From Callaeas wilsoni (lineage: Eukaryota; Chordata; Aves; Passeriformes; Callaeidae), in assembly GCA_013398955.1 (NCBI GenBank), contig VWPU01012732.1, positions 1-64,000 of the forward strand: a stretch of 64,000 nucleotides of DNA, in the 5' to 3' direction. Position 1 is the stretch's first letter; each line of letters starts with the position of its first letter. The position numbers and the translations under genes are program-made. The notes below the pieces were generated by a model. It was not told the origin of the DNA and made no database searches. It was given only the letters and a program-made list of their open reading frames with translations. Below, piece after piece: positions 9,901 to 24,900 of this stretch.

Positions 9901-12900
9901 TGATTCATTCAGAAAATGCTCATCTGAAGCCCAATCTCCCAAGCTGCTGTGACGTGTGCAAGGTTTGGTTTGCCTTCTTTTCACAGCAGGGTTGGAGATC
10001 TTGGGTGATTAATTCTGACTGACCACAGTGATCCATGGTTTTCTGGACCCATCTGTTATTTGAGGAGCCAACTCTAGTGAATTTAAGGACACCTACCAGC
10101 TCTCCTTTGTCACCTGGGAGGCCATCTGCTCCAGCAATGCCCTGAGAGAGAGAGAGCAGAGTTACCAGTGACAGCAAGGATCACCCTGAGGCCTGGATAG
10201 CCTGAGGGAGAAGGGGGCTCTCAGCAGCCACAGCTGCTGCAGCAAGAGGAATTCTCTCTTCCCAAAGCTGAACTGCACAGAAGCTGTTCCCCTGCTGATG
10301 AGGGCACGTGTGGCACAAGGCCGCTGGCACGAGGACTGGGTGCCCTTTGCAACAAGCTGGGACCCGGATGAAAGGCTGAATTCACACAGATGAGAACCAT
10401 GATGGCTTGGCCATGAAACATATCCATAGGCTGGCATTGGTGTTCCTCAAGCAGGGAACCTAAATTTCAGGTCCCCCTGCTCTGTGTCTCACAGAAAACG
10501 TGGCTTTGCAGCCACAGCCAAACGCTGAGTGTCCCCGTTCTCACGGCCTCCTGAGCAGAACAGCTTCATCCCAGCCTCACACTGCAGTGATCTCTTGGTG
10601 AGGAACATCCCTCTCCCTCCTGGGGACAGGACTGCAGGAGTGGCTAGAGCTCTGGTGACATCCATTGCACCAGGCAGGCCGGGGAGCATCCCTTTGCTGC
10701 TCTCCTCCAGCCAGCAGCAGCCTGAGCAATCTCAGCCTGGCTGGGGTGACACAAACCCCTGCAATCGCTGCCCGAGGCACATCACACAGCAATTAGAGCA
10801 GATAATGAACATTATTATGGCTTTCCAGAGGAAGTTATCCCAAGACAAAGAGAGATCGGGTTGGTCTTGCCCCTAGCAACGAAACAGAGACTACACTGAT
10901 ATTGGTAAACCAAACCAGCAAGGCTTGCTAGGAAAGCCTCATTTTCTGCAAGAACACAGTCATGCATTAATGAAAGCCATATATTTTTTGAAAACTCGGC
11001 CAAAAGCTCATTGCTGAGATTAAACCAAGCATGGAAGTCGAGCAGCAAAAAGTAAAAGATTAAACTAGTTCATTGGTGTGCCAAGCTTCGAGGTTAGGAT
11101 GAAATATCCTTCATCAGGCACACGAAGATGAGGAAAAGTTGCACTTTTAAACTTAACTCAGGAGGAATTTGATGTGAGGAGCTCCTGCAGATACCTCGTG
11201 GCTACAAAACACACAGCGAGGGCCTGGTGTTTGTAGCACAGCATTTTCACGAGTCTCCATTAGAACAGACATCATCTGTGCCAATGCAGGGAAAACAGAA
11301 CCAAAGAGGGGTTTGGGTTCTGCTGCAGAATATTTTCATTTGAGGGAGAAAAAGCCGTTTGTGCTGCCAAGGGCTGTGCCTGAGGTTTGGTTTAAATGCC
11401 TCTGCTGACAACAGCACGAAAGTTATCACTTACCTGGTTCCCCTTGGGACCTGGAACACCAAGAGGACCCTGAAAACAAGTAAGAGAAAGAAGGCAAATA
11501 AGCTCAAACTGTTACTTTCCTGTGAATTCCTGGTGTGGTCAGACACTCGCTCAGCAAGGGGTTGGGAATCAGTCTCGCAGCTGCCAAGCAGGGGGGAACC
11601 AATCTCATTCCCACTTCCTAGAAATAAGAAGGGATCTGAGCACCCCTGCTGGCTCTGTGACACTCTCCACGGTCCCTGGTTTGTGCTGTGGGACAATTTC
11701 TCAGCCTGTGATGTGAGGAGGAGCTTGCATTTACTTGTGGTATAAAACAGACAAGAATATTTTCATACCACAAGGGCAAAAAGCCAAGATGTTTTTTCAA
11801 GGCCTTATTAGCCTGTCAGTTTTCCTAGGACTTAGAATTAGGTGCTCCTGATTTAAAGATTCATGGAACAACATGGCCATAGGAATAAAATTCATTTAGA
11901 TGATGAACTGATTATCACCTCAGGAATAATCCAGGCAATTTGAAAAATCCTTCCATCTTTGTCTACCTGAGACTCACAGAGAGGACATGAGACGTTTTCA
12001 GCCCTATTTGTGATTTTTCTGCTCCACAGAGCAGACCCAGCAAGGAGTTCAGGAGAACCCCAGATTTTTTTCTCTACCGCAAAGTCTACGTGTGAAATTC
12101 AGCCATTTTACCCTTCAAGCAGGATTTCTGCAGCACACTCATCAATCTGGCATCTGCAAACTGATCTTTTTTTATTGACTAGATCTAGAGATGGCTCAGC
12201 AGAACAGAATCTTTGAGGAGGACAAACACACAGAACAAGGACATGTTATTTTGCTCAAGTCAAACACTAAGTTAAAAAGAGGGAGGATTTCTATTAATGA
12301 AAAATAACTCAGAAAAACAGACAATGGATGTAGAAATGCAAGAGTGGCTAAAACTGTAACACCCATTTTATGTTTGCTAATGGCGAAAGCAATATATTCC
12401 TTTCTGAACATTTTCCTTTAAATTTATACCTCTTACTTCTCAGAGTCTCAGGGCTCCATGAAAGTTTATGGCAATAAAAACACAGTTCAGTCACCAAAGA
12501 CCAAGTCCTGCAAGGAACATTCCCTTAAAGACAAGCTTAGCCTGGAGGATTTTCATTCAAAACTATAATTCACTGCAGTGGTAATTTCTAGCAGCAGGAA
12601 CAAGGAGTTTAGGACTGCCAGCCCCATATCTTCACACATTTCATCTGACCAGTTAACCAAAACTCATGTTTTTGGCCAAGCATTTAGTGCTCCCCTAGAG
12701 AGCCCAGAAAGGCAATGCCGCAGGTGGCTGCTGGCATCCAGAATCCTCAGCAATTTGATAATAATAAAAATCCTTAGAAAAAATATTTGTCTGTTGCTGC
12801 CTCAGTCAGCAGCAACAGCCAAAGCCTTCCCCTCCCCATATCCCACCCCAGCAAGGTGGTGGATGTATTTTATCTCAACGCTATTTTACATCTTACAGTC

Positions 12901-15900
12901 AAATGCACTAAACCACTCTTACGTTTGATGCCAGCAAACACATTTAGTGAAATGCTGGTTTATATTCCTGGCCACAGTCAGTCCAAGGACTGTGAAAAAG
13001 ACTGTCAGTACCTGTTAGCTCAGGCATGAGGAGATTTTTGTTTTTTCACAGAAAAGCCTCAATTGATTTCGGGGAAGTTTGATGAGTTGGCTGCAGCTGG
13101 GATGGGGTAATTGCATCGATCCCGTGTGTGCAGTTCTCCTCTTTACCCATGTCAGGACAAGCAGCAGAGCAAGCCCAGGGCTCATCTCTGGGTTCTTTGT
13201 GTGTCCCCAGCAGCTGCCACCACCCCCAGCAGCACAGGCTGTTTGTTCAGGCTATAAAAACACCATCTGAGGGTTTAGGGTCAACCCAGGACCACCACCA
13301 TGGCCACCACTGAACCATGTCCTCAAGTTTGAACACTTCCAGGGATGGTGACTCCACCACTTCCATGGACAGCCTGTCCCAATGCTTTACAACCCTTTCT
13401 GGAAAAAATTCCTAATATCTAATCTAAACCTCCCCTGGCACAACTTGAGGCCGTTTCCTCTCATTCTGAACAACCAACAATCACATCTTGGAGTAACTAC
13501 ACTGAACTTCAGAGCCAGAAATAAAACCTAGATTATTTTTTATTGCTTTAAGCATAACACTTTCCCTTCCTCTGCTTGGAGCAGCTCCCTGGGTGCTTCA
13601 TACAGGGGCCTCTTCCCCTCTGAATGTACATTTTTTCACCACGGCAAAGCCCTGAATGCAGTCAAGAGCCCCACAGCTCCACAATAACCTTCCTGTTTCA
13701 CACTTCCAGCTCACAGTCACTCCAAGAGGCCTTTTTAAACCTGCCTGGAGACAGCACAGAAGGACCATTGTGGAACCCCCATGGTGCTGCTGCAGTTGCT
13801 TACACAGAAAGCAACTGAAAGCTTTTTTTTAAAAAAAACTTTCACCTTAAAGCTGGGGAGGAGGGAGCTGGTGAACACATGGCTCCTGTTCTCCTGCAAG
13901 CCCCCAACAAATGCTGTTCACTTTGCCCCACTGGCTTCTTTCAAATAAAAATGAACTCATTTAAATAAAAAAGTCTCGTTTATTGTGAGGTGGGATGGCC
14001 AGGTGTGCTGCTGTTCAGAAAGAAAAGTCACTGATAAAACTGTAATTTAAAAAAACCTCAGAGAGTCTAATCAAGCAAGTGAGCAACAAAAATTCATGAA
14101 TCGGCCCTCCTGTGCTCCTAGGGAGGGAGGCTTTGGGGGAATCAGTGTAAGGAGCAGGGAAAAATCCCAAACACTCTATTATGGCTAGGATAGGCCTGGA
14201 AGTCTCTTTTAAACAATCCACCCTGTCTGAAAACAGTGGGAGTCTCTGAAGTGAAGCAGAAACCAGGAGCAGAAGGGTCAGGATGCAGGAGTCCTGCTCC
14301 CTGCCCCAGGGTCTGACTTGGGCAGCCTTAGGGGAAGGCCTGGACACCCAACACACATCAGCTCCACCAAGTTTTGGGCCCCTGTTATCCTCTGAATTCC
14401 CATCCCAAACAGGAATCAGCCCCAGGTGTCGTGTCCTTACCCTGTCACCCGTCTCTCCACGGATTCCAGTCGGGCCAGGAAGGCCGGGCTCACCACTGGC
14501 ACCTTTGGGCCCCTGTTGGGAAAACAACAAAAACCAAGCTGCAGCTGGCAATGCCAGAAACCCTGCACCCTTCAACACCCTGAAAGTTCACCGGTCCCCA
14601 TGACATGCTCAGAAAGGTTATTTGTCTTTCCCTTTTCCCCCAGGGACCACCTGTGTTGGTTGGCACAGCCCATTCCAGCTTCCTCCTGGTCCACAGCCAA
14701 GGTCAGGCACATGCCAAGGTTTTCCAACCTATCAATGAAAGCCTGGGTCTTTCATTGATAAACCTCTTAAAATTAATAAACCTCCAACATCTGTGATCCC
14801 ACCAAGTGATGCTCCCCTCAGCCAGTGTCAGTGGGGAGTGGAGGTCCCACTCCCCTGGAGAAGGGAGGGAGCAATATCGGAGTCCCCAGTGCAGCAAAGG
14901 GGAGCAGGAGTTCACCGAAGAAATAAAGGCAGAGAGTGGACCAGATCAAGGAGAAATTGAGGTGTCTTTATGAAGATCAAACTCAAAAAATCATAAAACA
15001 ATTTGGGTTGGAAGGGACCTTAAAAGCTTGTTCCACCCCCTGCCATGGGCTAGGACACCTTCCACCACACCAGGGTGGTCAGGGTCCCATCCAAGCTGGC
15101 CTTGGACACTTCCAGGGATGGGACAGCCCCAGCTTCTCTGAGCAACCTGTGCCAGAGAACAGGCTCAGAACTCAATCCCTCCCTTTGCAAACAAACACTG
15201 AATATAAATTGCTCCTGCAGGCAGCTTATGTGGCCTTTTGCTCTTCCTACCATCCTGTGGTAATAAAGGTGACACTCGGGTTCTGGCAAAGGGAAGGACA
15301 TTTCTTCCCTTCCCTCACTGCCATCACCCAGCTGTCTGGCCAGAGGTTTGCAGGGAACACTGACCTGCCCAAACACGATGCCCATAATTACCCCTCTGAC
15401 CACACTGACCTGGAAACCTCGGACACCGCGGGCTCCTATGGGGCCTTGGAGGCCGAGTGGTCCCTGGAAAGAGAAAGGTCAGCTTTGGTAAGGAGAAAAT
15501 TTAGGGCCAGGTAAGTCACTTATGTAATTAAACTGGCAGAGAGAGAGAGAGCGTGGCAGTTCTGTGCTGCAGCACTTTGCCCCCTGGCACTGCTGATGAA
15601 CCACTGCAAGGTGGTGTTTGGTGTTTGCTGAGCTTTGTTAATGGCATTGTTATTAACAGAAAGGCTAATTTGCATAATCAATGCTTAAGAACATACCATG
15701 CTCATGAGTAGTAGAGATCAGGGACAGCAAAAAGTGGCAGCATGATAGAGCATAGACAACATCCATTAGAGGGATCTGCTATCCCAATATTATGCTTTTA
15801 ATTGATTGCAAGAAACTACTGCAAAACACGTGCTGCAGGCCCTTGGAAATGAAAAATGGCAATTACATCCATTTGCTTGGACATCCTTGGTTCCAGCAAT

Positions 15901-18900
15901 ATGGAAAAAGGCAGCAGTTTATGCTGTCAGAGCAGAGGCTTTTAAGAGCTCACCAGAGCTCACAGAACATGAGCATTACCATTAGGAGTCTCTATTGCTT
16001 TCTCCTGAGAAAAATCACATATCCAATAAAGATCTTGGATGGGGGAAAAAAAAAAACCTAAGTAATTTAGGCATTTCAATCTCATTTTGTAAACTGTCTT
16101 CTTGAAATAGATGCCTTCAGCAAGCTTCTGTCACGAGGCAGGGCTGCAGCTTTGGCTCTTTTCACTGCCATCCCTGCTGGATGGAGTGTTCAGGGACACA
16201 AGCCTCAAACTGGCCACTGAAGTAAAGCAGCATCGTCCTCAAAAAGCTGAACAGCTGCTCAGGTATCTTCATGGTTACTGTTTCCACTTCTGTTTTCTGC
16301 TTGTAATTCAGTAAGGAACTTTGAGAATTATAAATATAGAGTGCTAGGAAAGTTGAAAATTGCATCAAAAATGACTCTGCTGAGCTGGTGCCTTTAAATG
16401 TGGTGGGGCCTGGAGGGACCTGACAGGCTCTAAGAAACCCTTGGTACTCAGAAAAAGAACCCAAATTATTTTGAGCCAAACAGCCTTAACACTGGAAAAA
16501 TCCTGCACCTCTCTTGGAACAGCTCAGTCTTAACTAATAAATTATGATTCTAATAAAACAAGTCAGAAATGAGAAGCCCAGGTTAGACATAACCATGGGT
16601 TCAGCTGCTACTGCACCCCTGTCAAAACCCTGCACCAACACAATTAGCTCGACTGCTTTTGCTTTTTGGCTGTAATAATGGGGTACCTTTTGTGAGGCCA
16701 GCCACTTTGATGAAAAATTGCAGACATAAAAGCAAACATTATTAATACAGTTTATTTCTAAAGCTGATTTCCCTCTCCTTGGAAGTTTTAGCAGCAGCTG
16801 CTCACAAACAATAAATCATGCAGTTCAATTTCTTCCAAGTGGCACGTACCAGAAATCATATTAGACTTGCTGTAGGCTTCTGGATTTCAAAATGAGACTG
16901 AGATGGGGGAAAAAAGAGAAAAGAACAAAAAAGCCCCCCAAAAAAACAAAACAAAAAAAATCAACAAAAAAATCCCCCAACAAAACCACTAGAAGATCAG
17001 ATCCAACCCCAACAGCAGCACTAGCTGGAGAGTGACACGATGAAAAAGGTACCCAAGCATTTTTAGTAGTGGGATCAAAATCAGGGTTTTACCCACGTGA
17101 TATTATTTGTTATCACCTCTGCTATTGAGCAGCGACACAGCAGAGAGCCATGCAGTTATTCCTGGTTTTGTTGTATGTATGGCTTCAGGTTTTGCAGGGA
17201 ATCCCTCTGCACTGCTCCAAGGAAAGGGATACAGGACTGGGGAGGGTTTCAGGTGTCGTGCTGGTGGCAAAGTTCACTGCAACAGCTTCCCAGGAGCTCT
17301 GCTTCACTAATGCCTCACTTCAGCACAGGCAGAACCTTCTTATTCCTGTGTAATGACTGTCCAGTCCCTCCTACCAGACTGTGGCAGCTCCACAAACCTC
17401 CCGGGGCAGTTTGCTCTGCCAAGTGAAATGGGAGGGATTGCATGGAGCTGTCAGTGAGAACAGGATCTGACCCAGCTTGGGGGAGGAATTGCTCTGCTGC
17501 CAAAGCTCCCCAGGGACAACACTGAGAGAGAAAGTGGCCTTTTACTGTAGCCAGAGAGCGACTCCTCCCCACAAACCCTATTTTGGCACCTCTCTGGTTT
17601 ACAGCCAGCTCCGTACTTACAGTTGCTCCTCTGGGTCCCGGCAGACCTCTCTCACCAGGAATGCCAACATCGCCCTGGCAGGGACACCAAAGTCAGCTGT
17701 GATATTTAGGAGCCATGAATCCACCCTTCCCACCCCACTGGGACATATTCCTGGATCCCAGGCTGTTCAGTCCCAAACTCCTGCCCCACTGGCCCATCTG
17801 CCAGCCCACAGCTGGTGGGTTTTGCCCAGTACTGTGCCCAGCACCCTGCCCAGCCAGCTCAGCGCTCCCTGGGGAGCTCCACACCAGCGTGGAATGCCTG
17901 GAGTGCTCAATCCCATGGGATTGCTCATGTTGCATCACTGGAAGCTTTATTTATGCAAGGAAGCGGCACGTGAGCTCCAGCTGCCAATTTTGGTTTAAAA
18001 CTCACCCAGCAGAGCCCGTGCTAAGCGGAAATGTGGGACACTTACAGGGATGCCTGGCTCTCCCGAGGGACCTGCCTCTCCCGTCTCTCCAGGGCTGCCC
18101 TGCAGAGCACAAAGCAAACACTCAGTTAGGGCATCACTTCAGGGAGTCGCTTCTGTCCTTCCTGAAGCAACGAAAGGAGGAGGGAGCTATAACCTGGATC
18201 AGGAAATACAAAGAGCTTTAAACTTTAAAACAGTTTTAAGACAAAACTCTCAACACCAGAGAACAGGTGAGCTGCACGCTCTGTCCTGGCACCAGTGACC
18301 AGGGAGGGCTGCCAGCCCCTGGGCAGTGTCCCCATGTCCCACGTGAGACAGGGATGCCAGGACACCCCACCACATTCACTCCTGCATCACCTTCACGTCA
18401 GGAGGAGATATCTGCACCACCTTCCTGCAGCATGCTCTCCTCCCTGAGGATTAGCAGCAATAATGATGCAGGTGCAGGGGGAAAAATTCATAAAGGAGAG
18501 GGACGGGGGGAAGAAAAGGCACCTCTCACAACAGCTTTGTGCTGACTGCTTTGTTCTGTCTGAGGTTTTCTTTAATCTCACAGGTAGGTGTCAATCTAAA
18601 GCTCCATGGAAGTTTTTCTCCTAAGGTGAGGGAAAATCTGCAGAAGGCAAGATGAGATCATCCTGCTCCTGCTTGCAGGTGCTCAGCCTTTTGATTCCCA
18701 AAGACCAAGCCTCCTCCTGCGACTTTGACAAAAGGATGAGGTTTACTAAACCACTGATGACTCTCCTGAGTACCTGCTGTGTCTGTACTGAACCAGGTGC
18801 CAGCCCAGTCATTTTACCTAATTCTTGCTCCTCAGCCCCAGCAGAAATACAGAAACCACCACCTTGGCGTAAGTCCTCCCAATCCCCCAAAGCTAAAAAG

Positions 18901-21900
18901 TCTTGCTGTGACCAGTTTCTCCACTAGACCCCATCATCAGAAAGATTCACTTACTGGTTCACCCTTTGAGCCTTTAACACCTGCTCTTCCAGGCAGTCCC
19001 TGAAAAAAATTATATTAAAGCAATGTCAGAAGATGTGAAGTTATTAAATTTGTTATTCTGGTCTGATTTGACACACAAGGAGCGACCTTTGCTTGAAGCA
19101 ATGGAGGATTTAGACTTCTGCAGCTCTCACTGTGAAAATTATGACTTCAATGTCTCTCTTGCTGCCCTTGCAGCTCCATGAACACTAATCCTTGGCATGA
19201 GAGCAAAGAGCAGGAATATACAAATAGACCAGCAGCAGCAACATTGTGCACAGCAGAAACCTCTCTCCAGGGGTGCTCAAAATATTCTGCAATACAGGAA
19301 GAAAGGAATACTTTATCTCTTTTAAATAGTTGGAAGACTGGAGAGATGAAACATTTTGCCAATAAGCACTGGAGTAAGGCAGGGACAGAGCTCAGGATAT
19401 TATATCCCAGATCTTACCTCCCTCCATAAGGCATGCACATCAGTGGGATGTGGAAGAGAAAATCCCTCTCAGGTTTAGGTTTTAAAGAATCAGAGAGGCC
19501 AACAGCCAGGGAATTACTGTGTGGTGCTGCTCCAGGTGTTTACCAGTTCTGGTACACTCCTTCCCTGTCTGCATGGTGGGAAGACTCCATTTCCTCTTGG
19601 CTTAACTAGAGCCCCTTGTGAAACAACCCACAGAATGACCCTCCCCTGTCCCCAGGAAGGATCTCTGCAGGCACACCGAGCTGCTGGAACCCCCAGAGGT
19701 GGCAGGTCCTGCTCCATACTCACAGGAAGTCCGTTTGGCCCCTTCTCTCCAGGAGCACCCATGGGAGCTGCATCACCCTGTGGATAGGGAGAGGTTAGGA
19801 GGGATCCTCCAGCACTGGGAAATGGCCTGGCACAGGTAGGGAACACAGTCCCAAACAGGCATTTGTACTTTTCTCCCTCCCTTTATGCACAGGACCAAGA
19901 GCTGTTGTGTCTAGAGGAGTGAGCACCCACTGGACAGGAGCTTCCAGGTGTTTCCCTGCTCCCCTGCAGCTCCCAGCCTTCCCTGGCAGCACATACTCAA
20001 TATTCCTGCAGGATCCCTGTTCAAGATCCAGGCAGCCAGTACCTGACAGCACTTTGTCTCCAGGCAATTAAAATAAACACTGTCAACAGCTCTGAAAAGG
20101 CATCTCTGAAAGCCTTGAGTCAGCCAGCAGGAACCACTAAATCCAGGGACACAGCTGAGCTTACATCAGATCTGCACCTTCCTCCTTTAGGGAATTCCCT
20201 TGGGACTAACTAATAGAAGAATTCCACTCTCCTTCACTAGTGACAACATTAGAAAACGTTTTAGAAGCAAAAGCCTTTCCAGCCAAGCTTCTTGACGAGC
20301 ATAGTAGCTTTGCAGCACTCCCAGCGCAGTGTCAGGAATCTTCCCTGCAGTGTTTAAGTAGGACTTTACAAACCTTCTCACCATCGAGTCCAGGAGCTCC
20401 ATCCCGCCCATCCTTGCCAGGCATCCCCTGAAAACACAGACAGCACACGTTTAGGTCAGGAGGAGGCTCTGTGGTTTGCAAAATACATTCACATCAAAGA
20501 AGCTTTTGGCAACGAGTCCAGCTCCAGTTGTACTGGGAGATTTTTCATTAACAGCAGTACAACTATGGCTTAGTCCAGCTGGGCTTACACAGAGACCCAC
20601 AGAGAAGAAGCTTGACAGCAAAGATGGCAAGAAGCAGCTGTTTTCCTGTTGTGTTTTATCTCCTCAGGTGCAATCAAGACAACAGCAAGACTTGCATCCT
20701 ACTTAATTGGCTTACAGGTTCTCCTATGAGTCCACGAGCCCCTGGGTTTCCTTTTGGTCCAGGTTTACCCTAGAAAACAACAATAAATCCCCGTGTTAAC
20801 CTGTGTAAACCTTAAGAACAGTCAACAAAGACAACACTCAAATTCTGTAGGGACATTTAATTCCATTTCATCTGAGTCCTCTCTGTCCACATAAGTATGG
20901 AGGTTGTTTTGGAACACAACAGGAAACTGGCCCAATGCTGGATACAACACCTGGGAAAATTCTCAATCACTTCAAGGGATGGGGGTGTAAGATCTGCTCC
21001 CTGTGCTCCAGGCTGCAGCAGCACTTGGACACCTTATTGCTCAGGCATCTTCAGTGAGAGTTAAACATCTCATTTTTGAGATGATACTTCCATCCCTTTC
21101 AAGCAAATGAGGGGGGCACAAGCCATAATAAACCTATGGAACAGAGCCTTTGGAAAGTCACATCCCAGGCTGGAGCAGAAGGGTGTTTGACTGCACTTAC
21201 AGTGTCGCCTTTGGGCCCCCGGAATCCCTGAGGTCCTTTGCTCCCCTGGTCTCCCTGTCACAGAGGAGAAAAAGCCATTAACACATGTGACACAAGCGAC
21301 AGAGATTGATGCTTCGAGGGTGAAACGAGGAGGTTTTTGTGCAGTTTGCTGGTGTCAGCAGAGGTGTGAGCACACACAGCCCCCCGAGGGCTCGGCTGTA
21401 CTTTCTCAGTTACACTCGAATTCCTGACACCCTTTCTGCAGCAGGGGCTTTGCCAACAATCCCTCAGGGCACAGACCATCTTCCTCTTCATTTAATGAAG
21501 CAATTTATTTAAGCAGAAACAGAGTGGGAGAAAAACTTTGAAATTTACTATCTAGATCCTGCTGGTGTAATGAAAGGTTTGGTGAGAAAGCACCTCATTT
21601 TATTTTAGTTTGGATGAATTTCTTCTATAATTGCAAGAGTAGGGAGGGGTCCCTAGAGGGTGGTGCTGCAGAAGGGAGCTCTGCAGAAGGATGGGGACTG
21701 CATCTTCAGCACACAGCTATTCCTGCTTGGAGCAAAAATCCTTGAGAGCTGTGGGCACCCGGGAACCGACCAGGCTCAAGGGACGTAAGCTCACGACAGG
21801 GCTGATTCTTCCTCCAAAAGTAATGGATATTCCCTTCTCCAGTGCTTGCCCACAGCTGCTGGTGCTCAGGGAAGGGCAGTGAAGCACAGAGAGCAATGGA

Positions 21901-24900
21901 AATATGGTGAACTTATTCTGGTGTTGGGCATGGCAAAGGGAAAGACATCCTGAGGTCTGCGCCAGTTGAAATAACATTGCTCTAAGTGGAGGGAAAAGGG
22001 CAAAGGGAATAATCTGGTGGAGGTGGTCAGCACAGCCTCCTGTTCACTGGCAGCAGAGCTCAGGAAGGAGGAATAAACCAGGCTGTGGTTGTGGAAGGCA
22101 GGGCCACAGAGAGACTGGGATACATACAGCTTTCCCTGGGGGTCCTGGGATTCCAGGCGGGCCTCTGAATCCAATGTCACCCTGCAGAGAACAGACATCA
22201 TTCTAATGCTGGCCTTGGCAGAGGATGAAGTAACAGAATCCCCACCTTGTACCACAACCTGAGAAAACACAAAAACCCTGGAAAGACACCCTGTATTTCC
22301 TGCTGGTTTGCAGGACAGACTTGAAAAAATCCCACTCTGAACAAAGGGTTTTTACTCTGGATCTCCCCACCTTTGTACCTCTTATACACTGATATCATTC
22401 ATGGCCTTGCTATCTTGATAACACTCTTACTCCTAAATAAATGCATGACTTCATCCAATTCAAAACCATTCAGCCTCTGGGCTGCTGGTCAAGGGACTGT
22501 GACAAGAGTCCAAAGCTTCAATGAGCTGGACATGGACCCTGTTCTCACTGAGGAGCCTTTTTGTATCCTGAAAAACCTTTGTCCATCAGTGATTCTTTGG
22601 TGTTTTCTTGTGAAGAGAAAGTGAAATGTTCATGAAATGTTTCTCTTTTTTTTTTTTTTTGCAAGACTCTATAACATTGCCAGTCTTGCACCTTGGTTGG
22701 AATGATTCAGTCTGGCTGGGGCTGACCCTGCCAGTCCCTCAGGTGTGCATGCTCCTGACTTTGGAAGGTTGTTCTGATGGAGGGGCTGCAGGGAACAGCC
22801 CACACTTTATGCCTTTACGAGTTTCCCAGTGGAATTCAGTGAGGAGAAGTGCCACTGGCACCTCTCACAAGACAAATTGGTGGTGGAGAGGAAAAAAAAG
22901 AAATCAGAAGTTTTTTCTTACTCTGTCGCCAGCCGGACCCATTGGACCAGGGAGGCCTCTTAGTCCTCTTGGGCCCTAATTAAGAAAACAAATCAGTTCA
23001 AACTCAATCAGTGTTGGTGTAACCAAGGTGACTGATGGCTCCATTGAGCTCCACAGAGAAAAGGCCATGGGAATGGTGGGAAGAGAAGAGGAGGTGTTAC
23101 CTGCAGGCCAACACCACCGGGAATTCCTGGAGGGCCGGGAGGGCCAGGGTTACCCTGGGAGAGAAAAAAATCAATTAGACAAGAGGAGGGACAGCAGGAG
23201 CCTGCAAACACACTGCCAGGGACCTCCCCATCTTATTTATTTTTGAGCTCCCTCTCTCCCTTACAGATTTCTCTTCAGAATTTGCTTCTATATTATGGAC
23301 AATTTCTTCCACGTGCAAGAACGTTCGGATCAGTCAGGAAGTTATCCAAGTGATTAATGCAGGGCTTATCCTGAGCTGACATCCCTGCATGGGAAAGGAC
23401 AGCTGTTAACTCAAACTGATCTTAACATGATGATCCTTGGGAAGATGGATTTTTGTGGAGAGTTGGGACTTGGTCCTACAGGGAGAACAGTGGAGCTCAA
23501 TGCACTCCAGCCAAAGCACCTGCTCCTTGTTCAGCCAACAGCCTCATTCCTCCCTGTCTCCTCGAAAAAAATCACTGATTTCTTTTTCAAGGTGTTTTTA
23601 AAGAGAAAAATCCTCCCCCATCCCTTTTAAATTGAAGTTTACCTTCTCTCCTTGTTTTCCTACTTCTCCAGGCTCCCCTTTGTGACCAAGGTGTCCCTAA
23701 AAATAAGAGTTGCAATTAATCACATCCCAGTAGAGTCTTGTTCTAAAGTTAAACTTGGTGAGACAGCTGTGAAACCTAAACCCCCACATCCCAAATGACT
23801 TACAGGGAAAACAATCTGTAGGTGTGCTGTACCCAGGCAAATGGAGATCCTTCCTGGGGGAGGTTGTCCAGGTACCAGTGTCAGAATTGATGCAGTTCCA
23901 GGAAATGCCCAGATTTGATTTTCCAGGGTGATTTGCTCTGGACTAAGCTCATGGTCTGGAAGCAACTCTCAAATACAGATCAGGGACCAGAACTCAGTTC
24001 CCATCAGCCCTGAAAATGGGGCTGAGTCACTTCTGAGAAACCCATTCTGCATCTTTAACGTCTCTTTTTAAGTCATCTTGAATGTCTGCATCATCAAGCT
24101 TGCAATGAAATCCATGTCCCACCGAAAGCTTTTATATAAGCTCTGATTCAATTTGTGTCTTGGCTCTCTTCCTGTTATTGTGGGAGAGACCCAGGCTAAT
24201 TTCAGCCATGGCAGATGTTATTCCTCACCACGACAAAGGTCCTGTGCATCATTTGCATCATAATTGGAGAGTTTCACAGGGTTTTCCACTTCATGAGCTA
24301 TGAATTTTGAGCAGTTATGCCCTAAACATTTTGTATTTGTCATGATATTTATGACTCAGTGCAGAGACCAAACAGACCTGAGAAAGGTCAGTTCAGGAGG
24401 AATGGAGAGCATTTCCCAGGAGTTCTCCCACTCACTGCCAACTTCTAAATCCTGCTGAAAGAACTTGAGTCACTTTTTACTTTGTCTCACTGCTGGAGTC
24501 CATAACTGCATAGACTTCGTGTGAACTAGAGAGGGGACAGAGGAGGAGATGTTTAACTCCTGAGGGCTGAAACCTTGAATTTCTGTACCAGAGCCCAACA
24601 ACTAAACATAAATCTGCCTGGTGCTGCACTGGCTATAAAAACAACAATTAAAATGTATAACATTAATTATGTAAGTTATGTTTTGCTGCAGTAAAATGTG
24701 TTCCTCTGTGAGCACAGTTTAAGAACTGGTGAGGTTTTTCCAGCTCTCAGGCCTGGAATGGCAGCAGCTGCTTCTCGAGGCAGCCCTGAACTGCTGCCCA
24801 TGTTTGTTCCTGTCAATCAGCTCTGCCCCACTGGGCTTGCAGGGGTTTTTAATCTGTGCCAGGGGTTAAATTTCATTTGTAGGTATAAATGCAAATGCGT

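Noticed and set aside
22640..22665. A long T run that might be a retroposon tail on the minus strand
   Set aside because: No element body or target duplication is visible beside it, so it is recorded only as low complexity.
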